This document shows, one piece after another, positions 43,881 to 52,653 of a DNA stretch of 64,000 nucleotides. The position numbers and the translations under genes are program-made. Positions within the stretch are counted from its first letter, which is position 1. Each line of letters begins with the position of its first letter. This stretch comes from Oxalobacteraceae bacterium (GTDB lineage Bacteria > Pseudomonadota > Gammaproteobacteria > Burkholderiales > Burkholderiaceae_D), in contig CANFLV010000001.1 of the NCBI GenBank assembly GCA_947448025.1, forward strand, positions 124,001 to 188,000. The letters are read 5' to 3'. The notes beneath the pieces are model-generated. The model had not been told where the DNA came from. It did not search any database and saw only the letters and a program-made list of their open reading frames with translations.

Positions 43881-44531
43881 ATGCTGAAACTATGTGGATT
43901 CGCGACCAGTAATTACTACAATAAGGTCAAACTGGCCTTGCTCGAAAAGGGCGTCGCCTTTGAAGAAGAGCTGGTCTGGATTGATCGCTCCGAGGCCTTG
44001 CTGTCAAAGTCACCGCTGGGCAAAGTGCCTTACCTCGAGACCGAGCAGGGCGCTGTCTGTGAATCGCAGGTCATGCTTGAGTATATCGAGACTGCCTATC
44101 CACAGGTACCGCTCTTGCCGGCCGATCCGTTTGCCGCTGCCAAGGTGCGCGAACTGATTACCTTCATGGAGCTGCATCTTGAGCTGGTCGCGCGCGAGTT
44201 GTATGCGGAAGCTTTCTTTGGCGGCAAAGTCAGCGACGAGGTCAAGGAGCGCACGAAAAAGCAGCTCACGCGCAATGCGAAGTCGCTCGCTAAGTTGATC
44301 AAGTTCGGGCCGTTTGTTGCTGGCGCCGAGTTCACCATGGCCGACTGCGTCGCGCTGGCGCATTTGCCGCTGGTGTCGATGGTCAGCAAGATCATCTACG
44401 GCGAAGATGTGCTGGCCGATTTGCCTGTGCGCGATTACACCAGGATGATGGGCGAGCGCGCCACCGTGCAGAAGGTCAATGCCGACCGCAAGGCGAATCA
44501 GGAATTGATGAAGACGCTCGCCGCCAAATAA
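43881..44531 (+). CDS. Glutathione transferase family protein
   Basis: 216 residues from the ATG at 43881 (MLKLCGFATSNYYNKVKLALL), with GGAG 6 bases upstream; an ATG 12 bases earlier is in the RBS region. GST N-domain (FATSNYYNKVKLALLEKGVAFEEELVWI, LGKVPYLETEQGAVCESQVMLEYIE) and helical C-domain (FVAGAEFTMADCVALAHLPL). The Ser at residue 9 (TSN) may be the catalytic hydroxyl. No pathway partner is evident. It converges on the aminotransferase gene with a 4-base gap. Confidence 0.88.
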   Translation: MLKLCGFATSNYYNKVKLALLEKGVAFEEELVWIDRSEALLSKSPLGKVPYLETEQGAVCESQVMLEYIETAYPQVPLLPADPFAAAKVRELITFMELHLELVARELYAEAFFGGKVSDEVKERTKKQLTRNAKSLAKLIKFGPFVAGAEFTMADCVALAHLPLVSMVSKIIYGEDVLADLPVRDYTRMMGERATVQKVNADRKANQELMKTLAAK

Positions 44532-44535
44532 AACC

Positions 44536-45693
44536 TCAGGCGCGGCTGAGTTTTGCCAGCGCCGCCTGCAGGGTTTCGTCCTTCTTCGCAAAGCAGAAGC
44601 GCACGATGCCCGACTCCTTGGCATGCTGGTAAAACGCCGACACCGGAATCGCCGCCACGCCGATTTCGGTCGTCAGCCATTTGGCGAAGTCTGCTTCCGG
44701 CATGTCGGAAATGGCCGAGTAGTCGACGCACTGGAAGTAAGTGCCGTCCGATGGCAGCAGCCGGAAGCGCGAATCTTCCAGTCCGGCGCGAAACAGGTCG
44801 CGCTTGCGCTGGTAGAAGGCGGGCAGCTCGATATAGGGCGCAGGACTGCGCATGTAATTGGCCAGCGCATGCTGCATTGGCGTGTTCACTGTGAAGACAT
44901 TGAACTGGTGGACCTTGCGAAATTCGGCCGTGAGCGCAGCCGGGGCGGCGACGTAGCCGACCTTCCAGCCGGTGACATGGTAAGTCTTGCCAAAGCTTGA
45001 AATCACAAACGCGCGTTCGCGCAAATCCGCATAACGGCAAATCGATTCATGCTGCTGGCCGTCGAAAACCATGTGTTCATACACCTCGTCCGACAGGATC
45101 AAGATATCCGTGCCTGCGACGATCTCACGCAGGGCGGCGATGTCAGAAGGGCGCATGATGGAGCCGGTCGGATTATGCGGTGAATTGATCATGATCAGGC
45201 GCGTCTTCGGCGTCACTGCAGCGGCGACCCGGTCCCAGGGAATCGCATAACCGTCTGGCGTGACGACCATTTGCACGAACACTGGCACACCTCCTGCCAA
45301 TTCAATCGCCGGCACATAGCTGTCGTAAGCCGGTTCAATCACGATCACTTCGTCGCCCGCATGCACACAGCACAGCAGCACCGTCAAGATCGCCTGCGTC
45401 GCGCCGGCTGTGACCGTCAGTTCGCTGGCGGCGTCATAGCGATGGCCGTAAATGGCCGCGACTTTGGCGGCGATCGCGTCGCGCAGCAATGGCACGCCCG
45501 TCATCGGCGGGTATTGATTGAAGCCGGCTTGCATCGCCTCGGAGACGAGTCCCGGCAGGGCAGGGTCACAAGGAAAATCCGGGAAGCCCTGGCCGAGGTT
45601 CACGGCGTTCTTTTCAGCTGCGAGCGCGGACATGACGGTGAAGACGGTGGTGCCGACGGCGGGTAATTTGGAAATGATGGCTGGGGTAGGCAT
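44536..45693 (-). CDS. ybdL: Aminotransferase, YbdL/methionine aminotransferase type
   Basis: 385 residues. PLP aminotransferase class I: NLGQGFPDFPCDP, YPPMTGVPLLRDAIAAKVAAIYG, NSPHNPTGSIM, LSDEVYEHMVFDGQQHESI and the PLP Lys in VISSFGKTYHVTGWKVGYVAAP. The GQGFPDF and GKTYHVTGWKVGY motifs match the kynurenine/methionine aminotransferase branch (YbdL). Methionine salvage or oxoacid scavenging is likely. It stands alone. Confidence 0.88.
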   Translation of the reverse strand: MPTPAIISKLPAVGTTVFTVMSALAAEKNAVNLGQGFPDFPCDPALPGLVSEAMQAGFNQYPPMTGVPLLRDAIAAKVAAIYGHRYDAASELTVTAGATQAILTVLLCCVHAGDEVIVIEPAYDSYVPAIELAGGVPVFVQMVVTPDGYAIPWDRVAAAVTPKTRLIMINSPHNPTGSIMRPSDIAALREIVAGTDILILSDEVYEHMVFDGQQHESICRYADLRERAFVISSFGKTYHVTGWKVGYVAAPAALTAEFRKVHQFNVFTVNTPMQHALANYMRSPAPYIELPAFYQRKRDLFRAGLEDSRFRLLPSDGTYFQCVDYSAISDMPEADFAKWLTTEIGVAAIPVSAFYQHAKESGIVRFCFAKKDETLQAALAKLSRA

Positions 45694-45703
45694 GTGAAAT
45701 GGC

Positions 45704-46177
45704 TCAGGCTGGTTGGATGCTTATTTTAGCGTTTTGTTGTGCGACCCATTCTTCCGGTCGCAAGATCGTGGTCAGACCAAGCTTGGCGCAGCGCCGGGCG
45801 AGCTTGAGCAGGGCTTTGTCTTTCGTGATCAGTGCTGTTGCCTGAATTTGAAACGCGGTCTCGACGAATTTCTGGTCATCGGTGTCTTTGCAGACCGGCA
45901 GCTGCAGCCCTGGCGGCACATACTCGGCCAATGGCACACAGCGAATCAGCGCATCGAATTGCGCGGCGCTCGTGAGGCGCGATTCGGCGTCGAGCGGCAG
46001 GTGCGGATAGGTCAAAACGATTTGCCATTCGCGGCGGCAGTCTTCGCGCGTGACGGCATCGATGCTGCGGTCTTCCAATGCCTGCAGCAGCAGCGCCCAG
46101 CGCGGATCGTGGAAAACGAACAAATCGAGGCAGACATTGGTATCAAGAACCACGCGCGGCATCAGCTTCGGTATCAT
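45704..46177 (-). CDS. PIN-domain protein
   Basis: 157 residues from the ATG at 46177 ([15 protein letters not shown]); the ATG at 46162 is also possible, and neither has a good RBS. The PIN motif [15 protein letters not shown] carries the first Asp, with later acidic residues in [16 protein letters not shown] and [13 protein letters not shown], fitting a metal-dependent nuclease. It resembles the PIN family often labelled as putative VapC-like toxin, but no antitoxin gene is present on either side. It is divergent from yaaA by 27 bases. Confidence 0.72.
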   Translation of the reverse strand: MIPKLMPRVVLDTNVCLDLFVFHDPRWALLLQALEDRSIDAVTREDCRREWQIVLTYPHLPLDAESRLTSAAQFDALIRCVPLAEYVPPGLQLPVCKDTDDQKFVETAFQIQATALITKDKALLKLARRCAKLGLTTILRPEEWVAQQNAKISIQPA

Positions 46178-46204
46178 AGGCAAAAATTTTCTGTTGAATC
46201 GACC

Positions 46205-46987
46205 ATGCTGATTATTCTCTCGCCTGCAAAAAGCCTTGATTACACCACAGCGCCGGTCACTGCGACGCATACTTTGCCGGCATTTATTCCCAGCTCGACT
46301 GAATTGATCTCGACCTTGCGTGCCTTTTCCCGCGACGAGATCGGTAGCATGATGTCGATTTCCGAGACGCTGGCGGAGTTGAATACGCAGCGTTTCGCCG
46401 ACTGGTCGCCGGATAAATTTCAGCCGGGTCCGGCGAAACAGGCGGTACTGGCCTTCAATGGTGATGTTTATGGCGGCCTCGATGCCGTCTCGATGACGAA
46501 ACGCCAGCTCGAATTCACGCAAGATCGTGTACGCATTTTATCCGGCCTGTACGGTATTCTGCGACCGCTGGATTTGATGCAGGCTTATCGACTCGAGATG
46601 GGGACGCGGCTGGCTAATCCGCATGGCAAGGATTTGTACGCATTTTGGGGTGACAGGGTCACGCAAGCCCTGAATGCTGAGCTGGCAGAGAAAAAGTCGA
46701 CAGCGCTGATCAATCTCGCCTCGGAAGAGTATTTCAAGGTCGTGCGGCCGAAGCTGCTCGATGTGCCGGTGATTACGCCGGTGTTCGAGGAATGGAAGAA
46801 CGGTAAATACAAAATCATTTCGTTCTTTGCCAAACGCGCGCGCGGGCTGATGGCGCGTTATGCGGTGGAGAAGCGCATTACCGCGCCGAATAAATTGAAA
46901 AAGTTTAATGTTGAAGGCTATGTGTTTGAGCCTTCATTGTCGGATGAGCGGATTTGGCGCTTTCGGCGGCGTGGTGTGGATGTCTGA
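46205..46987 (+). CDS. yaaA: Peroxide stress protein YaaA
   Basis: 260 residues from the ATG at 46205 ([13 protein letters not shown]). The conserved blocks [54 protein letters not shown] and [17 protein letters not shown] are those of the YaaA/UPF0246 family. In E. coli YaaA lowers free iron and limits oxidative DNA damage under peroxide stress. A hairpin after the stop is shared with bamD. Confidence 0.93.
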   Translation: MLIILSPAKSLDYTTAPVTATHTLPAFIPSSTELISTLRAFSRDEIGSMMSISETLAELNTQRFADWSPDKFQPGPAKQAVLAFNGDVYGGLDAVSMTKRQLEFTQDRVRILSGLYGILRPLDLMQAYRLEMGTRLANPHGKDLYAFWGDRVTQALNAELAEKKSTALINLASEEYFKVVRPKLLDVPVITPVFEEWKNGKYKIISFFAKRARGLMARYAVEKRITAPNKLKKFNVEGYVFEPSLSDERIWRFRRRGVDV

Positions 46988-47004
46988 TGACGTCGGCGCC
47001 GGCT

Positions 47005-47030
47005 AAAAAAAACCTCGCATTGAGCGAGGT
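47005..47030 (-). terminator. Intrinsic terminator of bamD (minus strand), shared with yaaA
   Basis: ACCTCGC-ATTGA-GCGAGGT (47012-47030) forms a 7-bp stem. On the minus strand it is followed by eight T, making a strong terminator for bamD; on the plus strand the following CATTTTA is weak, so termination of yaaA is partial. Confidence 0.85.
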
Positions 47031-47051
47031 CATTTTAAAACAGCGTTTAGC

Positions 47052-47849
47052 TTACCAAAGCTTCCACCACGCATCCCGCTTCTCACGGCCACCGCGCAGG
47101 AAAACACTGTCCGGATAATTCGTCTTGAAGACGCGGTTCGCATCATCACGCAAATCATTCATTCCCAGCGCATCGTAGGATCGCACCATCAGGAACAGCG
47201 CTTCTTCGACCGCAGGCGCGTCGCGATATTCCTTGACTGCCAGCTGCGCGCGATTGGCGGCGGCGACATAGGCGCCACGACGGAAGTAATAATTGGCGAC
47301 GTGGACTTCATATTGCGCCATTGCGTTGACAAGATATTTGAGACGGGCGATCGCGTCTGGCGTATAAGCACTGTTCGGGAAACGCTCGACGAGTAATTTG
47401 AAGGAATCAAAGGCTTCGCGCGTGGCCTTCGGGTCGCGCTCGGTCATGTCTTGCTGCGAGATGAAATCGAACAAACCAGAGCGGTCGTTGAAGTTGATCA
47501 GGCCACGCAGGTAATACATGTAGTCGACGTTCGGATGATTCGGATGCAGCTTGATGAAACGCTCGGCAGCGGCCAGCGCCTGTGGCTGGTCTGCTGCGCG
47601 ATAGTGCGCGTAGGCGACTTCCATCTGGGCTTGCAGGGCATAGTTACCGAAAGGGTAACGTGACTCGAGACGCTCGAACAAAGGAACAGCACGTTCCCAG
47701 TTACCGTTGTCCATCTCGTCGCGGGCCTCCGAGTATAATTTGGCCGCTGACCAGGTTTTGGTTTCGTCGATTTTGTCGTTCAGCAGTCCGCATCCGGACA
47801 TTGCCAGGACGAGGGCCAGACCCGCTAATTTAATGAAATTTTTTCGCAT
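47052..47849 (-). CDS. bamD: Outer-membrane assembly lipoprotein BamD
   Basis: 265 residues from the ATG at 47849 (MRKNFIKLAGLALVLAMSGCGLL). Lipobox MSGC. TPR repeats: LYSEARDEMDNGNWERAVPLFERLESRYPFGNYALQAQME, HYRAADQPQALAAAERFIKLHPNHPNVDYMYYLRGL and a C-terminal TPR with RGAYVAAANRAQLAVKEYRDAPAVEEALFLMVRSYDALGM, as in BamD. It is a core subunit of the BAM machine that inserts outer-membrane barrels. It is divergent from rluD. Confidence 0.95.
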   Translation of the reverse strand: MRKNFIKLAGLALVLAMSGCGLLNDKIDETKTWSAAKLYSEARDEMDNGNWERAVPLFERLESRYPFGNYALQAQMEVAYAHYRAADQPQALAAAERFIKLHPNHPNVDYMYYLRGLINFNDRSGLFDFISQQDMTERDPKATREAFDSFKLLVERFPNSAYTPDAIARLKYLVNAMAQYEVHVANYYFRRGAYVAAANRAQLAVKEYRDAPAVEEALFLMVRSYDALGMNDLRDDANRVFKTNYPDSVFLRGGREKRDAWWKLW

Positions 47850-47906
47850 GACTTTGCAAGAATGCACCTTAACAATGACTGATTATATCCGATGGGACTT
47901 GCCCTG

Positions 47907-48923
47907 ATGTCCACAGAACACCCGATTATCAATGAAACCCTGCCGGAAAGCGAGATCGACGAGATTGATGAAGTCGAGGCCTTTGCTTTCGAGGCTGCAC
48001 CGATCGAATTGATACTCTCAGAAGATGACTGCGGCGAACGTCTCGACAAGGTTTTGTCGCGCATGGTGCCACAATATTCACGCAGCCGTATTCAGCAATG
48101 GATAGAAGGCGGCCACGTCACCGTCGATGGTTTGCCTGCGCGCGGTAAATCCACAGTGCTTGGCGACGAAGTTGTCGTCATCGCGCCGCAGGCCGCGCCC
48201 GATGAACATGCTTACTCGCCAGAAGCAATTGACTTCCCCGTCGTGTATGAAGACGACACCATTCTCGTCATCGACAAGCCTGCCGGTCTCGTCGTGCATC
48301 CGGGCGCCGGGAACTGGTCCGGTACCTTGCTCAATGGTTTGCTGCATCGCCTGCCGGCATTGGGCGGCGTGCCGCGCGCCGGTATCGTGCACCGGCTCGA
48401 CAAGGAAACTAGTGGCCTGATGGTCGTGGCCAAGACGCTCGAAGCACAGACCGACCTCGTACGTCAGCTGCAAGCCCGCACCGTGCGGCGCGAATACCTT
48501 GCGCTGGTCTGGGGCCAGCCACTGCTGAACGGTAAAGTCGAGACGTCGATCGGCCGTCATCCGCGTGACCGCATCAAGATGGCCGTGTCGGAAAACCTGA
48601 CCGCCAAACCAGCGCTGACGCATTTCCATCGCCTCGCCACTGGTTTGCTCGATGGCCGTCCGGTCAGCTTGATGCTCTGTCAGCTGGAGACCGGCCGCAC
48701 GCATCAGATTCGCGTGCACATGCATTCGATCGGCTTTGCGCTGGTCGGTGATGCGATGTACGGAAAAGCGCATCTGGTATCCGTGTTCCGACGTCAGGCC
48801 CTGCATGCGTTCAAGCTCGGCTTGATCCATCCGGAGTCTGGTGAAGATTGTGCTTGGACAGCGGCTTTGCCGGAAGACTTCGCCGAACTGCTCGCGCGTT
48901 CGGGTATCGAAGCGCCTTTGTGA
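47907..48923 (+). CDS. rluD: 23S rRNA pseudouridine synthase RluD
   Basis: 338 residues from the ATG at 47907 (MSTEHPI), with GGGA 9 bases upstream; an in-frame ATG at 47892 is the alternative. An acidic N-terminal tail (about 10-30), an S4 domain ([32 protein letters not shown]) and the catalytic [18 protein letters not shown] with Asp in HRLDKETSG. It makes pseudouridines in helix 69 of 23S rRNA. pgeF follows 9 bases downstream, and bamD is divergent; this trio is commonly seen together. Confidence 0.95.
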   Translation: MSTEHPIINETLPESEIDEIDEVEAFAFEAAPIELILSEDDCGERLDKVLSRMVPQYSRSRIQQWIEGGHVTVDGLPARGKSTVLGDEVVVIAPQAAPDEHAYSPEAIDFPVVYEDDTILVIDKPAGLVVHPGAGNWSGTLLNGLLHRLPALGGVPRAGIVHRLDKETSGLMVVAKTLEAQTDLVRQLQARTVRREYLALVWGQPLLNGKVETSIGRHPRDRIKMAVSENLTAKPALTHFHRLATGLLDGRPVSLMLCQLETGRTHQIRVHMHSIGFALVGDAMYGKAHLVSVFRRQALHAFKLGLIHPESGEDCAWTAALPEDFAELLARSGIEAPL

Positions 48924-48932
48924 TCGCTCGCC

Positions 48933-49688
48933 GTGGCTGACTTCATTCGTCCTGACTGGCTGGCCGCATCGACGAACATCGGTGCGCTGGCGACGCTACG
49001 CACCGGCGGTGTCAGTGCTGGTCCGTTTGGTGGCGCAGAAGGGCAGGGCGGGCTGAACTTCGGGCGCAATGTCGGGGATGATCCGGCCGCGGTCGAAACA
49101 AATAGAGCGCGTTTGGCCGCATTGCTGCCGGCGCCGCCCGTCTGGCTGTCGCAGGTCCACGGCATCAATGTGGTCGATGCTGCCAAAGTGGAAGGCATCG
49201 TCGACGCTGACGCCAGCTTCACCAGTCAGCCCGGTGTCGTGTGCATCGTGCAAACCGCCGACTGCTTGCCGGTACTGTTCTGCGATGCGGAGGGACGCGT
49301 CGTGGGCGCAGCGCATGCGGGCTGGCGCGGCTTGCTCAATGGCGTACTCGAACACACCGTCGCCGCCATGCGCGGCGCGGGTGCCGGCGACATCCTCGCC
49401 TGGCTCGGTCCGGCCATCGGTCCGCTGCAATTCGAAGTCGGCGCTGAAGTCCGGCAAGCCTTCTTCGAGCGCGATGCGCTGACCGATACCGCGTTCATTC
49501 CGGTCGCGGCAAATCCCGGCAAATACCTTGCCGATATCTATTCGTTGGCGCGACTGCGTCTGCAGGGCCAGGGTGGCATACGCTGCTTCGGCGGTCACTA
49601 TTGCACGGTAACTGATGTGACCCGTTTCTACTCCTATCGGCGTGACAAGATCACCGGCCGTATGGCTTCCATGGTCTGGATAGGCTGA
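48933..49688 (+). CDS. pgeF: Multicopper-oxidase-fold purine nucleoside phosphorylase / PgeF family
   Basis: 251 residues, starting from GTG 48933. Conserved blocks: WLSQVHGINVVDA, CIVQTADCLPVLFCDAEGRVVGAAHAGWRGLLNGVLE, WLGPAIGPLQFEVGAEV and CFGGHYCTVTD(V)TRFYSYRRDKITGRMASMVWI. His, Cys and His of the metal site are visible in QVHG, TADC and AHAGW. The family (YfiH/PgeF) has been linked both to peptidoglycan editing and to purine nucleoside cleavage. It is coupled to rluD. Confidence 0.9.
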   Translation: MADFIRPDWLAASTNIGALATLRTGGVSAGPFGGAEGQGGLNFGRNVGDDPAAVETNRARLAALLPAPPVWLSQVHGINVVDAAKVEGIVDADASFTSQPGVVCIVQTADCLPVLFCDAEGRVVGAAHAGWRGLLNGVLEHTVAAMRGAGAGDILAWLGPAIGPLQFEVGAEVRQAFFERDALTDTAFIPVAANPGKYLADIYSLARLRLQGQGGIRCFGGHYCTVTDVTRFYSYRRDKITGRMASMVWIG

Positions 49689-49711
49689 TCACAGGCTTGC
49701 CAGTTCCCCAT

Positions 49712-49966
49712 TTAACTGTCTTGTTTTACGCTGGCGATATTGTCCAGAGTCGAGTCTGGCTCTGGCTTCGCAGCGTTTTGTTCGCGTAAAATTTTTTCTG
49801 CTTCTTTACGTTTCTGCCTGCGCTGTGGCGAGCGCATTACGTATAGAATGATGGAAAGCGGAAATACGCCATACAGTAAAAAAGTAGCAATACCGGCGAC
49901 GACCGTTTCCTCTGTAATCGACATCATCAGTATTACGTAGATCCATCCTGTGGCGATAATGTTCAT
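49712..49966 (-). CDS. Small membrane protein
   Basis: 84 residues. Two hydrophobic segments (about 5-30 and 28-44: EETVVAGIATFLLYGVFPLSIILYVM) are followed by the basic motif RSPQRRQKRKEAEKIL and a polar tail with Lys and Asp. I recognise no named family, but short proteins with YVMRSPQRRQKR-type ends are frequent beside pgeF-phaC in Burkholderiales. It is divergent from phaC, and its start is near the TATTTGA repeats. Confidence 0.6.
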   Translation of the reverse strand: MNIIATGWIYVILMMSITEETVVAGIATFLLYGVFPLSIILYVMRSPQRRQKRKEAEKILREQNAAKPEPDSTLDNIASVKQDS

Positions 49967-49981
49967 GTGAATGCTTCGCTA

Positions 49982-50005
49982 TATTTGAATATTTGACTAT
50001 TTGAG
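49982..50005. repeat. Three tandem 8-base TATTTGA repeats upstream of phaC
   Basis: TATTTGAA, TATTTGAC and TATTTGAG follow directly on each other, 77 bases before phaC and 16 bases upstream of the divergent membrane-protein ATG. An 8-base period puts the sites about three-quarters of a helical turn apart. They could be regulator sites or an AT-rich promoter patch. Confidence 0.55.
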
Positions 50006-50081
50006 TAATTAAATATTGATCGGCTGCCGGATGCTAGCCCCATGTCAGCCTGTCACGATACGCTAAAAAAGAGATCCCAGC

Positions 50082-51833
50082 ATGAGCAAACCTTCTTCCA
50101 GCAGCCAGACCTCCGCTAATCCCTCCGCCGCGGCAATGCCGCCAGTGCCGGAATGGCTGCAGCAATTTGGCGATCCGCAAGCGTGGCAAGAGATGCTGCA
50201 GCAGGCGCCGAAGCAGCTTGAGTCGATCAAGACCGGTATGCAGGAACTGGGTCACGGCATCGACCCCGAAGCACTGAGCAAGCTGCAAGCCGACTACATG
50301 CAGCAGTACAGTGAGCTGTGGCAGGGCATGTTGAATCAAAATTTGCCCAAGGTTAGCGATAAGCGCTTCGCCGCGCCCGCATGGCAAGCCAATCCCCTGT
50401 CGGCCTTCAATACCTCGGCCTATTTACTGAATGCGAAATTCCTGAATGCGATGGCGGACGCGATGCAAGCCTCGCCGAAAGCGAAGGAAAAAGTCCGCTT
50501 CGCCGTGCAGCAGATGGTCGATGCGATGTCGCCGGCGAATTTCCTGGCGACGAATCCGGAAGCGCAGCAAAAGCTCATCGAGACCAAGGGCGAAAGCCTC
50601 ATGCATGGCCTGCACAATATGCTGGCCGACATGAAGAAGGGGCATATTTCCCAAACCGATGAAACCGCATTCGAGGTCGGCACGAATGTCGCCACTTCCG
50701 AAGGTGCCGTCGTGTTCGAAAACGCCTTGTTCCAGCTGATCCAGTACAAGCCGCTGACCAAGACTGTGGCGCAGCGCCCATTACTGCTGGTACCACCCTG
50801 TATCAATAAATATTACATCCTCGATTTGCAGCCCGAAAATTCGCTGGTGCGTTATGCGGTTGAACAGGGCAATACAGTGTTCCTCGTTTCATGGCGTAAT
50901 GCCGATGCCTCCATCGAGCATACGACCTGGGATGACTATATCGAAGAAGGCGTGATCCAGGCGCTGCATCTGGCCCAGGAAATCAGCGGCCAGGAACAGA
51001 TCAATGCGCTGGGCTTCTGTGTTGGCGGCACGCTCATCGCGACGGCGCTGGCGGTGCTGGCGGCGCGTGGTGAAAACCCGGTGGCTAGCCTGACGCTGCT
51101 GACCTCGTTTCTGGACTTTACGGATGTCGGCGTCATTGATGTTTATATCGATGAAATGATGGTCGAGATGCGCGAGAAATCGATCGGCAAGGGCGGCCTC
51201 ATGCCGGGCAAGGATTTCGCCTCGGCGTTCTCCAGCCTGCGTCCGAACGATTTGATCTGGAATTATGTCGGGTCCAATTACTTGAAGGGTGAAGACCCGA
51301 CAGCCTTCGATCTGCTGTACTGGAATGCCGACAGCACGAATTTGCCGGGGCCGATGTTTTGCTGGTACCTGCGCAATACCTATCTCGAAAATAATTTACG
51401 CGTACCCGGCAAGATGACTGTCTGCGGCGAAAAAGTCGATTTCGGCAAAATTTCCGCGCCGACCTTTCTGTATGCGTCGCGCGAAGACCACATTGTTCCC
51501 TGGGCCTCGGCTTTTACGTCGACGACTTTGCTCAATCCGAAGAAGTCGAAGCAGAATCGTTTCGTGCTCGGCGCCTCTGGCCATATCGCCGGCGTGATTA
51601 ATCCGCCTGCCAAGAAAAAGCGCAGTTACTGGACCAATGACACGGCAGCCGCCGATGCGGCAAGCTGGTTTGAAGGCGCGACGGAACATGCCGGCAGCTG
51701 GTGGCCGGAGTGGGCGGCGTTTCTGGCGCAGCATGGTGGCAAACAGGTCGCTGCACCGCGTGGCTATGGTAACAAAGCGCATAAAGTCATCGAGGCAGCG
51801 CCGGGTCGCTATGTCAAGCAGAAGGCAGAATAA
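50082..51833 (+). CDS. phaC: Class I poly-3-hydroxyalkanoate synthase
   Basis: 583 residues. The N-terminal PhaC_N region (about 90-260) is followed by the alpha/beta hydrolase core with the lipase-like box GFCVGGT holding the catalytic Cys (about residue 311), then an Asp in SREDHIVPWAS and a His in LGASGHIAGVINPPA. Class I synthases polymerise short-chain 3-hydroxyacyl-CoA to PHB on granules. phaA and phaB are not adjacent; phaR follows. The RBS AAGAGAT is weak. Confidence 0.95.
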   Translation: MSKPSSSSQTSANPSAAAMPPVPEWLQQFGDPQAWQEMLQQAPKQLESIKTGMQELGHGIDPEALSKLQADYMQQYSELWQGMLNQNLPKVSDKRFAAPAWQANPLSAFNTSAYLLNAKFLNAMADAMQASPKAKEKVRFAVQQMVDAMSPANFLATNPEAQQKLIETKGESLMHGLHNMLADMKKGHISQTDETAFEVGTNVATSEGAVVFENALFQLIQYKPLTKTVAQRPLLLVPPCINKYYILDLQPENSLVRYAVEQGNTVFLVSWRNADASIEHTTWDDYIEEGVIQALHLAQEISGQEQINALGFCVGGTLIATALAVLAARGENPVASLTLLTSFLDFTDVGVIDVYIDEMMVEMREKSIGKGGLMPGKDFASAFSSLRPNDLIWNYVGSNYLKGEDPTAFDLLYWNADSTNLPGPMFCWYLRNTYLENNLRVPGKMTVCGEKVDFGKISAPTFLYASREDHIVPWASAFTSTTLLNPKKSKQNRFVLGASGHIAGVINPPAKKKRSYWTNDTAAADAASWFEGATEHAGSWWPEWAAFLAQHGGKQVAAPRGYGNKAHKVIEAAPGRYVKQKAE

Positions 51834-51889
51834 ACGTCGCATCAGTCCGGTTTGGCGCGCCGGCACCTTAAATGTTTGTTTTTTCGAAC

Positions 51890-51895
51890 TATAAT
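51890..51895 (+). promoter_or_regulatory. -10 box of the phaR promoter
   Basis: TATAAT 75 bases before phaR in an AT-rich segment. The -35 is poor (CTTAAA at 17 bases). It implies that phaR has its own promoter in addition to readthrough from phaC. Confidence 0.4.
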
Positions 51896-51904
51896 AAAAA
51901 CACG

Positions 51905-51925
51905 AGCCCGTCACTTTCGGGCTTT
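51905..51925 (+). terminator. Hairpin between phaC and phaR
   Basis: AGCCCG, a 7-base loop TCACTTT and CGGGCT (51905-51910 with 51918-51923) are followed by only two or three T. A weak terminator or a leader hairpin in the phaR transcript. Confidence 0.4.
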
Positions 51926-51970
51926 CCATAAATAAACAGACATGCGCTAAAGCGCGAACATGAGACTTCA

Positions 51971-52528
51971 ATGACTAGTGCGAAAAAGACTACCGAGCGT
52001 TTGATCAAGAAATACCCGAACCGCCGTCTTTACGATACCCAGACCAGTTCCTACATTACGCTCACCGACGTCAAACAGCTGGTGCTTGATAATGAAGTCT
52101 TTCGCGTCATCGATGCCAAGACCGACGAAGACCTCACGCGCAGCATACTCTTGCAGATCATTCTCGAAGAAGAGTCGAATGGTTCGCCCATGTTTTCCAG
52201 CGGCGCACTGGCGCAGATCATCCGCTACTACGGCCATGCGATGCAGGGCATGATGGGCAATTACCTCGAAAAGAATATCCAGGCCTTCATCGACATTCAG
52301 AACAAGCTGACGGAAAATTCCAAGGGTATGTATGAAGGCAAGCCCTTCAGTCCTGAAATGTGGACCCAGTTCATGAATGTGCAGGGACCCATGATGCAGG
52401 GGATGATGAGTAATTACATCGACCAGAGCAAGAGCCTGTTCGTGCAGATGCAGGAGCAGATGCAGTCGCAGACGAAGAACATCTTCACGACTTTCCCCTT
52501 CCCGGGCACGGATCAGTCAACCAAATAA
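51971..52528 (+). CDS. phaR: PHB synthesis repressor PhaR
   Basis: 185 residues. The N-terminus contains ERLIKKYPNRRLYDTQTSSYITLTDVKQLVLDNEVFRVIDAKTDEDLTRSILLQIILEEES, the conserved DNA-binding/PHB-accumulation domains. The Met/Gln-rich C-terminal part (MQGMMGNYLEKNIQAF, MQEQMQSQTKN) is typical of PhaR. It binds both phasin promoters and the surface of PHB granules, releasing repression when PHB builds up. It follows phaC. Confidence 0.95.
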   Translation: MTSAKKTTERLIKKYPNRRLYDTQTSSYITLTDVKQLVLDNEVFRVIDAKTDEDLTRSILLQIILEEESNGSPMFSSGALAQIIRYYGHAMQGMMGNYLEKNIQAFIDIQNKLTENSKGMYEGKPFSPEMWTQFMNVQGPMMQGMMSNYIDQSKSLFVQMQEQMQSQTKNIFTTFPFPGTDQSTK

Positions 52529-52653
52529 AGCCGGACGTAAATCAGGCCCGTCTTGAATAAAGCCAGGCCTATTTGCCGCCAGCAGGCAGGTGTGACGGGT
52601 GAACAGAGTACAAGAGGGTACAATAGCGGCTTCCCGTTTTTGTGCCCTTTTCC

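Noticed and set aside
45713-46204. Long in-frame extension of yaaA
   Set aside because: It is antisense to the PIN gene. The YaaA family begins at [13 protein letters not shown] (46205).
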